From contig JBBSBV010000022.1 of assembly GCA_038250905.1 (NCBI GenBank), positions 12,969 to 76,968 on the forward strand: DNA of 64,000 nt. Direction: 5' to 3'. Of this stretch, positions 44,138 to 52,015 are shown piece by piece. The translations under genes and the position numbers were made by a program. Source of the DNA: JAENVU01 sp038250905. Lineage in GTDB: Bacteria > Actinomycetota > Acidimicrobiia > IMCC26256 > JAENVU01. The first letter of the stretch is position 1. Every line of letters starts with the position of its first letter. Under the pieces are notes generated by a model. That model made no database searches and was not told where the DNA came from. It saw only the letters and a program-made list of their open reading frames with translations.

Positions 44138-44542
44138 TCAGCCCGTGGGCGTTTGCAGGACCCAGAGCGGGAGGGTCGAGCGGTGTTCGCCGGAGACGTA
44201 GCAACGCACCTCGATCGCGCCGAAGCGTTCGACGGGCACGTTGCGCAAGTCGAAGGTGATCGGCAGGTTGAGGTTCTCGCCCATCATCAACTGGGTCTCG
44301 CCGAGCTGGATCTCGCCCGCGATCTCGGCGATCTCGCCGCCGTCCTCGTCGACGACCACGACCCTGACTTCGTGGGGACGCTCGGCTTCGAGGCGGTCGA
44401 GTTCGAGCACGATCGCCAGGTGGACACCGAGCGGCGCCGGGAGGTCTTCGCGGTAGCAACGGGTGATCCCGCCCGACGCGACGAAGAGCAATCCTTCGCG
44501 CACCTGGGCGAAGTCGGCGAGCATGGCAGTGGTGACGTCCAT
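44138..44542 (-). CDS. Conserved hypothetical protein (DUF6941-like)
   Basis: 134 residues, all-beta: MDVTTAMLADFAQVREGLLFVASGGITRCYR, VVVVDEDGGEIAEI and GEHRSTLPLWVL. The N-terminal pattern recalls small proteins of the DUF6941 type, with no known role. It converges with the citrate synthase gene across 38 bp and diverges from the next enoyl-CoA hydratase gene. Confidence 0.65.
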   Translation of the reverse strand: MDVTTAMLADFAQVREGLLFVASGGITRCYREDLPAPLGVHLAIVLELDRLEAERPHEVRVVVVDEDGGEIAEIAGEIQLGETQLMMGENLNLPITFDLRNVPVERFGAIEVRCYVSGEHRSTLPLWVLQTPTG

Positions 44543-44619
44543 CACCGACGAGCGTAGGCGACGCGCCTCGATGGCCCGTTCGGGCCCGAGAACTCGTACG
44601 GTCGTACTAGTTTCTCCGG

Positions 44620-45303
44620 ATGGCCGAACCCGACATCCTCCACATCGATACCGACGACCCGGGTATCCGGGTGTTGCACCTCGATCGCCCGGCGGTGCGC
44701 AACGCGCTCTCGATCGATCTGCGCGACCGCATCGCCGACGCGCTCGACGCCGCGGCCGCCACCCCGAGCGTCGCCGCGGTCGTCATCACCGGTCGCGGCA
44801 CCACGTTCTCGGCGGGCTTCGACCTGACCGAGTTCACCGCGGCCGCGACCGATCCCGAACTGACCACCCTCTTGTGGGCGTCGAGTGACCGGTTCCATCA
44901 CACGGTCCTGCGGTCGCCGGTCCCGGTGATCGCCGCGGTCAACGGGCCTGCGATCGCCGGCGGCTTCGACCTCGCGACGATGTGCGACCTCCGGATCGCC
45001 CAACCCGGCGTCTGGTTCCGCCGACCGGAGATCGCGTTCGCGGTGCCGCTGTTCGGACCCCTGCGCGAACTCGTCGGCGGGAGCGTCGCACGCGAGTTGT
45101 GCCTCACCGATCGTCGGGTCGACCTCGATGAGGCCCTCGCGATCGGTCTCGTCAACGAGGTCACCGGGCCGGACGGCGCGCTCGACCGGGCCCGGGAGAT
45201 TGCCCACCGGATCGCGGCCCGACCCGTCGCGTTGGTGCGCGAGACCAAGGCCAAGATCGTCCGGGCGTCCGGCCTCGCGGCCGCGGGCACCCTCGCGCTG
45301 TGA
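44620..45303 (+). CDS. Enoyl-CoA hydratase/isomerase family protein
   Basis: 227 residues, crotonase fold. It has LDRPAVRNALSIDLRDRI, TGRGTTFSAGFDLTEF and AVNGPAIAGGFDLATMCDLRI; the C-terminal helices are shorter than usual. The catalytic Glu region reads RRPEIAFAVPLFG. It precedes a TetR gene with overlapping stop/start (TGTGA), so the two are co-expressed and the TetR may regulate this CoA pathway. Confidence 0.9.
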   Translation: MAEPDILHIDTDDPGIRVLHLDRPAVRNALSIDLRDRIADALDAAAATPSVAAVVITGRGTTFSAGFDLTEFTAAATDPELTTLLWASSDRFHHTVLRSPVPVIAAVNGPAIAGGFDLATMCDLRIAQPGVWFRRPEIAFAVPLFGPLRELVGGSVARELCLTDRRVDLDEALAIGLVNEVTGPDGALDRAREIAHRIAARPVALVRETKAKIVRASGLAAAGTLAL

Positions 45304-45866
45304 GCACCGACACCGATCGGCGCCGGACCGGCACGCGTCGCTCGCTCCTCCGTTCCGCGACCGGGCTGTTCCGGCGCCACGGTCTCGCCGGCACCAGCGT
45401 CGCCGACGTGTGCCGGCGGAGCGGGGTGACCAAGGGCGTGTTCTCCCATCACTTCCCCGGCGGTCGCGCCGAGCTGGCCCGCGAGGTCATCCGCCAGAAC
45501 GGTGCCGACGTGGCCGCGCAGCTGCACGCGACGGCCGTGAGCCACCCCGCACCGGAAAGCCTGATCGGCGCGATCTTCGACGGCTACGCAGATCTCATGA
45601 CCGCCAAGGGACCCGACTTCGGGTGCCCGGTCGCGGCCGGTGCCGTCGACGCTGACGCGGGCGCCGCGGTCGGGACCGCCGTGCGGAACGCGTTCCGGAG
45701 TTGGCGTGCCGAACTCACCCCGCCGCTCGACGACGACCTTGCCGGGCTCGTCGTGGCCGCGGTCGAGGGCGCGATCCTCCTGGCCCGGGCCGAGCGCGAC
45801 CCGGAGGTGGTACGCCGAATCGGAGGCACCCTCGGTCGTCTCGCCTCGGGCCGTGACCGCCGTTGA
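45300..45866 (+). CDS. TetR family transcriptional regulator (LmrA/YxaF-like)
   Basis: 188 residues, GTG start overlapping the enoyl-CoA hydratase stop. The helix-turn-helix is SLLRSATGLFRRHGLAGTSVADVCRRSGVTKGVFSHHFPGGRAELARE, whose HHFPGGRAEL pattern is the LmrA/YxaF-type hallmark. GCPVAAGAVDADAG in the C-terminal half also matches. It probably controls its own operon. Confidence 0.9.
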   Translation: MSTDTDRRRTGTRRSLLRSATGLFRRHGLAGTSVADVCRRSGVTKGVFSHHFPGGRAELAREVIRQNGADVAAQLHATAVSHPAPESLIGAIFDGYADLMTAKGPDFGCPVAAGAVDADAGAAVGTAVRNAFRSWRAELTPPLDDDLAGLVVAAVEGAILLARAERDPEVVRRIGGTLGRLASGRDRR

Positions 45867-45890
45867 CCGGCGTTGATGGCAGGATTCCCG

Positions 45891-46757
45891 ATGCATGACG
45901 ACGCCTCCCGCCCACCGAGTGCTGGGCCGTCCGGGACGGTGACCCGATCCGCACACCGAGCGCACCGGGCACGAGGGACGCGGCCCGTACCCTGGCCGTG
46001 GTTCGCCGTCGCCGGAATCACGTTCGCATTTCTGGTCCTGCCGCTCGTCGGACTCCTCGGCCAGGTGCCGTGGTCCACCCTGGGCTCGGACCTCTCGACC
46101 ACCGAGGCGACGAGTGCCCTCCGACTGTCGCTCGTCTGTTCGGTCTGGGCCGCAGCACTCGCGGTGTGCTTCGGGGTCCCGCTCGCGTGGGTGCTCGCCC
46201 GCGTCGAGTTCCCCGGCCGGTCGGTCCTGCGCGCGCTGGTGCTCCTGCCTATGGTGCTCCCCCCGGTGGTCGGTGGGGTCGGGCTGTTCTACGCGTTGGG
46301 GCGGGACGGCTTGGTGGGCCGGTACCTCTACGAGTGGTTCGACATCCAACTCACGTTCTCCACCGCGGGAGCCGTCATCGCCGAGACCTTCGTGGCGCTG
46401 CCGTTCCTGGTGATCACCGTCGAAGCCGCGCTGCGGTCGATGGACCGGCGCTACGAGGAGGCCGCCGCCACCCTCGGCGCCACGCCGTGGACCGTGACCC
46501 GCCGCGTGACGTTGCCGATGATCCTGCCCGGACTCGTGGCCGGCACCGCGCTGGCCTGGGCCCGGGCCCTCGGTGAGTTCGGCGCGACGATCACCTTCGC
46601 GGGCAACGTGGCGGGCCGGACCCAGACCACTCCCCTCGCGGTCTACCTGTTGCTCGAGTCGCGACCAGAGGTCGCGATCGGCCTGAGCGTCGTCCTCCTC
46701 GCGGTCTGCATCGGCGTCCTGGCGTTGCTACGCGATCGATGGTTCGGGGTCGGATGA
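45891..46757 (+). CDS. modB: Molybdate-type ABC transporter permease (ModB)
   Basis: 288 residues with five to six membrane helices. The cytoplasmic EAA loop is YEEAAATLGATPWTVTRRVTLPMILPGLVAGTALAWARALGEFG, typical of ModB/CysT. ATG 45891 has GGCAGGA upstream and is preferred over ATG 45876. No periplasmic binding protein gene (modA) is next to it. The stop overlaps the modC start (ATGA). Confidence 0.87.
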   Translation: MHDDASRPPSAGPSGTVTRSAHRAHRARGTRPVPWPWFAVAGITFAFLVLPLVGLLGQVPWSTLGSDLSTTEATSALRLSLVCSVWAAALAVCFGVPLAWVLARVEFPGRSVLRALVLLPMVLPPVVGGVGLFYALGRDGLVGRYLYEWFDIQLTFSTAGAVIAETFVALPFLVITVEAALRSMDRRYEEAAATLGATPWTVTRRVTLPMILPGLVAGTALAWARALGEFGATITFAGNVAGRTQTTPLAVYLLLESRPEVAIGLSVVLLAVCIGVLALLRDRWFGVG

Positions 46758-47803
46758 GTCTCGACGCCCACCTCGAACTGCGGATCGGTACCCTCGATCT
46801 CGACGTCGAACTCCAGGCCGAGACCGGGGAGACGGTCGCGGTGCTCGGACCCAACGGCGCAGGCAAGACCACCGCGCTGCGCGCCTTGGCCGGACTCGCG
46901 CCGCTCGACGCCGGGTACATCCGGCTCGCGGGCGAGACCCTCGACGACGGTGCCACCATCAACGTCGCACCGGAGCGGCGATCGGTCGGCGTCGTCTTCC
47001 AGGACTACCTCCTCTTCCCGCATCTCAGTGCGCTCGACAACGTCGCGTTCGGCCTGCGGAGCCGCGGGCACTCCCGGTCCGACGCGCACCGCGCGGCCCA
47101 CCTTGCGCTCGCGCGGGTGGGCCTGGACGAGGTGGCGGACGCGAAGCCCCGGGCGCTGTCGGGGGGCCAGACCCAACGCGTCGCCCTCGCACGCGCACTC
47201 GCAACCGAGCCGGCGTTGCTCCTCCTCGACGAGCCACTCGCTGCGCTCGATCAGCGCGCCCGCGCGACGGTGCGCCGCGAACTCCGTCAGCAACTCAGCG
47301 CGGTTCCCGGGGTGCGGATCCTCGTCACCCACGATCCGTTCGACGCGGCGGCACTCGCGGATCGGCTCGTGATCGTCGAGGGCGGTCGCGTGGTCCAGAC
47401 CGGTTCCTTCGCCGAGATCTCCGCTCGGCCCCGGTCCACCTATGTGGCCGAGTTGGTCGGCGTCAACCTCCTGCGGGGGACGGCCGTCGGCACGCGCGTC
47501 GACCTCGATGCCGGCGGCGCGCTCGTGGTTGCGACCGCGACCTCCGGCGCGGTGTCGACGGTGTTCCACCCGCGTGCGGTCTCGCTCCACGCCGGGGAAC
47601 CGAGCGGGAGCCCGCGCAATGTGATGGCCGCACGCGTGGTCGGGATCGAGCGCCTGGGCGACCGGGTCCGAGTGCAGGTCGCCGGTCCGGTCCCCCTTGT
47701 CGCCGAGGTCACGCCCGCCGCATTGGCCGAGCTCGCGCTGGTCGAGGGCAGCCCGGTGTGGGCGGCGCTCAAGGCCACCGACATCACCGTGTTCCCGTCC
47801 TGA
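46754..47803 (+). CDS. modC: Molybdate-type ABC transporter ATPase (ModC)
   Basis: 349 residues. Walker A GPNGAGKTT, Q-loop VFQDYLLFP, signature LSGGQTQRV, Walker B LLLLDEPLAALD and switch VTHDPFDA are all present. The C-terminal region (about 240-349) has a TOBE/MOP domain (VMAARVVGIERLGDRVRVQV), which binds oxyanions and regulates transport in ModC. Sulfate or tungstate specificity cannot be excluded. Confidence 0.88.
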   Translation: MSLDAHLELRIGTLDLDVELQAETGETVAVLGPNGAGKTTALRALAGLAPLDAGYIRLAGETLDDGATINVAPERRSVGVVFQDYLLFPHLSALDNVAFGLRSRGHSRSDAHRAAHLALARVGLDEVADAKPRALSGGQTQRVALARALATEPALLLLDEPLAALDQRARATVRRELRQQLSAVPGVRILVTHDPFDAAALADRLVIVEGGRVVQTGSFAEISARPRSTYVAELVGVNLLRGTAVGTRVDLDAGGALVVATATSGAVSTVFHPRAVSLHAGEPSGSPRNVMAARVVGIERLGDRVRVQVAGPVPLVAEVTPAALAELALVEGSPVWAALKATDITVFPS

Positions 47804-47838
47804 ACCGCCGGACGAGCGCAAGCCGCGATACTCCGGCG

Positions 47839-48546
47839 GTGGAATCGGTCACCGTGGTGTTCCTGCACGCCCTGCCCCTCGACGGACGGATGTGGGACGA
47901 CGTGCGCGCCGGCATCGATCTTCCGACCCTCGCGCCGACGCTGTATCCACTCGGCGAGTCGGTCGCGGCCTGGGCCCAGGGTGTCCTCGACCTCGCCGGG
48001 TCGGGCCCGCTGGTGGTGGTCGGATGCTCGGTGGGCGGCAGTTGTGCACTCGAGGTGGCCCGGGCCGCGCCCGACCGCGTCGAGGCGATCGTGCTGATCG
48101 GCGCGAAAGCCGGCGTGCGCGCCGAGCCGACCGCGCGGGACGACGCCATCCGTGCGCTCGAGGTCGACGGCATCGACGCGGCGTGGGATGCCTACTGGCG
48201 TCCGCGCTTCGGCCGGCAGGCGTCCGCCGCCGTGATCGAACGGGCGCGCCGCCAGGCGGGTGACCAGTCCGCCGCGGCGCTCGCCGGCGGCGTCCGGGCC
48301 TTCCACGACCGGGCCGACCTCACCGACGTCGCAGCCCGGTGGACCAGACCGCTGACCGTGATCTGCGGCGAGCAGGACCGGACGCCGTCACCCGAGACGG
48401 CGCGGCACGTGGCGGACGGTCCGGATCGGCAGTTCCATCTCGTCGCGGATTGCGGCCACTACGTCCCCGTCGAACAACCGGCGGTGCTGGGGTCGATCCT
48501 GGCGCAGGTGCTCGCCGAGGTCACTCGTGACGCGACGCCGCGCTGA
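47839..48546 (+). CDS. Alpha/beta hydrolase
   Basis: 235 residues, GTG start. FLHALPLDGRMWDDV gives the oxyanion region, the nucleophile elbow is GCSVGGSCAL (Ser), the acid is in GEQDRTPSP and the His in DCGHYVPVEQP. Substrate unknown. It ends three bases before the convergent sensor kinase gene. Confidence 0.88.
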   Translation: MESVTVVFLHALPLDGRMWDDVRAGIDLPTLAPTLYPLGESVAAWAQGVLDLAGSGPLVVVGCSVGGSCALEVARAAPDRVEAIVLIGAKAGVRAEPTARDDAIRALEVDGIDAAWDAYWRPRFGRQASAAVIERARRQAGDQSAAALAGGVRAFHDRADLTDVAARWTRPLTVICGEQDRTPSPETARHVADGPDRQFHLVADCGHYVPVEQPAVLGSILAQVLAEVTRDATPR

Positions 48547-48549
48547 GGT

Positions 48550-49989
48550 TCAGCCGGCGTCGAGCGGCAGCCGGCACTCGAGCCGGGTTCCCCCGTCCGG
48601 ATCTGACCTGAGCTCCAGGCCCCCCCCGAGTCCACGCGTCCGCTCCGTCATGTTGGCGATCCCGTGACCGGTGCCGTCGTCCGCACGAAGTCCGCAACCG
48701 TCGTCCACCACCCGGATGATCAGGTCGTCGTGGGCGAGCACGGTGATCTCCACGCTGGATGCCTCGGCGTGGCGGGCGACGTTGGAGAGCGCCTCCCGCA
48801 GGATCGCGACCGCGTTCGCCATCGTCGTCTCGCCCAACGTCTCGAGCGGTCCGTCGAGGTACACGTGGGGCGGGAAGCCGAGGTGTTGCCGTTGCTCGTC
48901 GATCACCGCCATCAGCCGCTCGCGGAACCCGGCGGTATCAGTCGGGTGCTGCAGCCCGAAGATGGTGGTGCGAATCTCCGAGATGGTCGCGTCGAGCGCG
49001 TCGACGATGCCCGACGCGCGGTCGGCGAGCGCCGGGTCCGAGAGGCGGGCGTGGAGCGACTGCGCCGTCATCCCCGCGGCGAACAGCCGTTGGATGACCA
49101 GGTCGTGCAGGTCGCGGGCGATGCGTTCCCGATCTTCGAGAATCTGGAGTTCGCGATCCCGCTCCCGCTCGCGCGCCTCGAAGTCCAGTCGGTCGCCGAT
49201 GTCGCGTGCGATCGCCACGACGGTCGGCGACGGGTCGCGGTCGTCGACCGTCAGCGCCTGGATCACGATCTCGACGGGGATGTCGCGGCCGTCCTTCCGG
49301 CGCAAGGTCGTGGTCTGCGTGAGCAGCGATCCCGCATTGGGATCGAGGGTGTCGAGCAGCGTCCGGAAAGCGGCGCCACTGAGCTCGGGGGTGAGGTCCG
49401 GCAACGTCATCGTGTTCAGCTCAGCCGCCGAGTACCCCACCTGTGCGACCGCGCCCTGGTTCACGTAGCCGAGGCGCGGATCGGACCTCGAGAAGATGTA
49501 GACCGCGTCGTTGGTGGCGTCGAGCACCTGCTGGATCCGACGGGCATGCGCCTCGATCGCGATCCGTTCGGTGATGTCACGGATCGCCGCGACGACCTGC
49601 AGCGTCGCACCGGTCCAGATCGGACTCAGGCTGATCTCGACGGGGAACTCGGTGCCGTCACGTCGTCGCCCGTACAGCAGAGTGCGTGCGCCCATCGCCC
49701 GCGGCCGTGCGTCGGCCCGGTACTGCGCGCGGTGGCTCTCGTGCCCGGGGCGGAACTGGTCGGGGACGAGACATTCCACGGGCTGCCCGAGCAACTCCGC
49801 CCGCGAGTAGCCGAACAGTTCCTCCACCCGGGTGTTCACCAGTTGGATCGCGCCCTGGTCGTCGGCGACGATGATGCCGTCGGGTGCGGCATCGACCACC
49901 TGCCGGATCATCGCGTCGTCGAGTTCGTCACAGGGCACGTCCGCATCGGTGAGACCGCGATCGGTCTCGAAGTCGATTTCGCCCTGCAT
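48550..49989 (-). CDS. Soluble sensor histidine kinase with two PAS domains
   Basis: 479 residues without membrane segments. Two PAS domains (about 25-145 and 150-270) precede a HisKA_3 dimerisation part with the phospho-His in RIARDLHDLVIQRLF, and an ATPase domain with EALSNVARHAEAS and DDGCGLRADDGTGHGIANM. It is a NarL-class kinase and likely phosphorylates the response regulator at 50899. The PAS ligand is not visible. ATG 49989 begins MQGEIDFETD. Confidence 0.9.
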   Translation of the reverse strand: MQGEIDFETDRGLTDADVPCDELDDAMIRQVVDAAPDGIIVADDQGAIQLVNTRVEELFGYSRAELLGQPVECLVPDQFRPGHESHRAQYRADARPRAMGARTLLYGRRRDGTEFPVEISLSPIWTGATLQVVAAIRDITERIAIEAHARRIQQVLDATNDAVYIFSRSDPRLGYVNQGAVAQVGYSAAELNTMTLPDLTPELSGAAFRTLLDTLDPNAGSLLTQTTTLRRKDGRDIPVEIVIQALTVDDRDPSPTVVAIARDIGDRLDFEARERERDRELQILEDRERIARDLHDLVIQRLFAAGMTAQSLHARLSDPALADRASGIVDALDATISEIRTTIFGLQHPTDTAGFRERLMAVIDEQRQHLGFPPHVYLDGPLETLGETTMANAVAILREALSNVARHAEASSVEITVLAHDDLIIRVVDDGCGLRADDGTGHGIANMTERTRGLGGGLELRSDPDGGTRLECRLPLDAG

Positions 49990-50141
49990 GGATGCCCTCG
50001 CCGCGTTGCTGATCGCCGCCGGTCGGAAACCAGTGTGGCAACCGCGACCGGCGCGGACAAGCCCGGACCATGACGAGGTCCGGCCACGCCCCACCCCTCG
50101 TTCGGGCGTGACCGTCCCCCGTCATGGTCGGGCCCATCGGA

Positions 50142-50759
50142 TCAGGCCGGAGTCCCGTTTCGTTCTTCGCAGCTGATGTCGATGCCGTTGGCGTACGGGT
50201 CGTAGGCCCGCAGCCCGCCGGTAATCCGCACCGCCGCCATCCGGCGGATCGGCTGCGGGATCGCGGGATCGACCCGCACCCGCACCTCGAGGCGACCGTC
50301 GGTGCGACAGACCGACACGTCCCCCTGGCCGGCATCGAAACCGTGCAACACGAGCAATTCGTCGAGCGCGGCCTGCGCACAGTTGGAATGACCGGCTTGC
50401 GGCCCCCGCGCGACGGTCTCGCACGCGGCCACGACGTCCTCCGTCGGGGCGACCGCACCGAGTGGCTCGAACGGGTTCATGAGCGACTGGCCCGACACGA
50501 CCACCGGGACCCGGCGCCGAAGTGCGCAGACCACCCCGTCCTCGATCGGACTCGGCTGCACGCGCGGATGATCCCTGACCGTGACCACGACGTCGATCGG
50601 GGCAGTTTCCAGGGGGCACGCGCCTGATGCCAGCCCGACGCACGGGAAGGGCCGATCGCCGACCTCGTGACAACGGTGGACGTGGTGTCCCGCGTGTTCC
50701 AGGTCGCTGATCGCCACTCGGGCTGCGCCTGGGCTCGATTCCATCACGAGTACATGCAT
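50142..50759 (-). CDS. Receiver-like protein of unknown function in the two-component locus
   Basis: 205 residues. The first ~110 (MHVLVMESSPGAARVAISDLEHAGHHVHRC ... PIDVVVTVRDHP ... RRVPVVVSGQ) follow the alternating strand-helix order of a receiver, but the phosphorylatable Asp is not conserved. The second half (ELLVLHGFDAGQ ... RLEVRVRVDPAIPQPIRRMAAVRITGGLRAYDPYANG) I do not recognise. It diverges from the DevR-like gene and sits in front of the kinase gene, so it probably belongs to the same signalling unit. Confidence 0.65.
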   Translation of the reverse strand: MHVLVMESSPGAARVAISDLEHAGHHVHRCHEVGDRPFPCVGLASGACPLETAPIDVVVTVRDHPRVQPSPIEDGVVCALRRRVPVVVSGQSLMNPFEPLGAVAPTEDVVAACETVARGPQAGHSNCAQAALDELLVLHGFDAGQGDVSVCRTDGRLEVRVRVDPAIPQPIRRMAAVRITGGLRAYDPYANGIDISCEERNGTPA

Positions 50760-50822
50760 GGCTGCACCTCCTCCTCGGATCGTGACGGGTTGCGATCTCA
50801 CCGAGGAGGGCCCTCCGCACCC

Positions 50823-50843
50823 AGTCCCTGGGACTTTGTACCC
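50823..50843. promoter_or_regulatory. Candidate DevR/DosR-type binding site
   Basis: The divergent region holds the perfect palindrome AGTCCCTGGGACT (50823-50835) overlapping GGGACTTTGTACCC (50830-50843), close to the DosR box GGGACTWWAGTCCC. It lies about 60 bp before the DevR-like gene and about 70 bp before the receiver-like gene and may control both. Confidence 0.45.
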
Positions 50844-50898
50844 TGAGGCCCCGCGCCGTTCGCCCCCGCGGCGTGGCCCGGAGTCATACGCTGCCCCG

Positions 50899-51558
50899 AT
50901 GGCCGACAAGCTGACCCGGGTGTTCCTCCTCGACGACCACGAGATCGTGCGGCGCGGGGTACGTGACCTGCTGGAGAGTTCCGGCCGGATCGAAGTCGTC
51001 GGCGAAGCGGGCACCGTGGCCGAGGCCCTCTCGCGTATTCCACCCACTCAGCCCGACGTGGCGGTGCTCGACGTCCGTCTCCCCGACGGCGACGGCGTGA
51101 CGGTGTGCCGGGAGATCCGGTCCCGCCACCCGGAGATCCAGTGCGTGATGCTGACGTCGTTCTCGGACGACGAGGCCCTGTTCCAGGCGATCATGGCGGG
51201 CTCGTCGGGCTACCTGCTGAAGCAGATCAAGGGCACCGACATCGTCGACGCGATCGAGCGCGTCGCGCAGGGCCAGTCGTTGCTCGACCCTGCCGTCACC
51301 GCCCGGGTCCTCGACCGGCTGCGCACCCCGCCGGCCGAGGACGCGCGCCTCGCGTCGTTGACCGATCAGGAGAAGCGGGTCCTCACGCTCATCGCCGAGG
51401 GCCTCACCAACCGCCAGATCGGCGAGCGCATGTACCTCGCGGAGAAGACGGTGAAGAACTACGTGTCGAACCTGCTGACCAAACTCGGTATGGAGCGGCG
51501 CACCCAGGCCGCGGTCTTCGCCACCAAGCTCGAGGAGCACGGCGACCCACCCGAGTGA
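50899..51558 (+). CDS. DevR/NarL-type response regulator
   Basis: 219 residues. The receiver has FLLDDHEIVRRGVRDLLESS, phospho-Asp in VLDVRLPDGDG, Thr/Ser in MLTSFSDD and Lys in GYLLKQIKG. The C-terminal LuxR-type helix-turn-helix is LTDQEKRVLTLIAEGLTNRQIGERMYLAEKTVKNYVSNLLTKL, very like mycobacterial DevR/DosR. The kinase at 48550 is the probable partner. A dormancy or redox stress role is an inference from the family. Confidence 0.92.
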   Translation: MADKLTRVFLLDDHEIVRRGVRDLLESSGRIEVVGEAGTVAEALSRIPPTQPDVAVLDVRLPDGDGVTVCREIRSRHPEIQCVMLTSFSDDEALFQAIMAGSSGYLLKQIKGTDIVDAIERVAQGQSLLDPAVTARVLDRLRTPPAEDARLASLTDQEKRVLTLIAEGLTNRQIGERMYLAEKTVKNYVSNLLTKLGMERRTQAAVFATKLEEHGDPPE

Positions 51559-51612
51559 TCGTGGCTCCCGGGCCGGGCCCGAGCGTCCCGATGCCGGCTC
51601 TGGACCACAGAC

Positions 51613-51628
51613 CTGACAAGATTGTCAG
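51613..51628. promoter_or_regulatory. Palindromic operator before the arsR-sulP operon
   Basis: CTGACAAGATTGTCAG is a perfect 7+2+7 inverted repeat ending 27 bp before the ArsR ATG. ArsR-family repressors bind such AT-centred palindromes overlapping their own promoters, so this is the likely autoregulatory site. The following TCGTCGTCTT may hold the start of transcription. Confidence 0.65.
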
Positions 51629-51655
51629 ATCGTCGTCTTACCAGGTGGTCCCACC

Positions 51656-52015
51656 ATGCCCGCAAGCGAACTCGGAGTGACCCAGCCGATCTCGGAGATC
51701 AAGGCCGAGCTGTTCCGGGCCCTGGCCCACCCGGCTCGCATCCGGGCCCTGGAGGTCCTGGCCGAGGGCGAACGCTCGGTCGGCGAGCTCCAGCCACTCG
51801 TCGGCATCGAGTCGTCCCACCTGTCTCAACAGCTCGGCGTGCTGCGGCGGGCCGGTCTCGTCACCACTCGCAAGGTGGGCTCCTCGGTGATCTACACGAT
51901 TCGTGACCGCGAGCTCATCGAACTGCTGGCCGCGGCCAAGCGCTTGTTGATCAACTCGCTGCGCGAGTCGAACGAACTCCTGGCCGGCATGGCCTCGCCG
52001 ACCGACACACCATGA
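51656..52015 (+). CDS. ArsR family transcriptional regulator without cysteines
   Basis: 119 residues. The winged helix is clear: FRALAHPARIRALEVLAEGERSVGELQPLVGIESSHLSQQLGVLRRAGLVTTRKVGSSVIYTI. The protein has no Cys at all, so it cannot use the metal or persulfide thiol sites of ArsR/SmtB/BigR. It is coupled by ATGA to the SulP transporter gene and probably controls it. The signal is unknown. Confidence 0.92.
   Translation: MPASELGVTQPISEIKAELFRALAHPARIRALEVLAEGERSVGELQPLVGIESSHLSQQLGVLRRAGLVTTRKVGSSVIYTIRDRELIELLAAAKRLLINSLRESNELLAGMASPTDTP

Noticed and set aside
44138..51558. A polyketide or secondary-metabolite cluster built on the ABC exporters, SDR and monooxygenases in the window
   Set aside because: No synthase, carrier protein or tailoring cluster is present; the enzymes are dispersed and typical of actinobacterial housekeeping and accessory metabolism.
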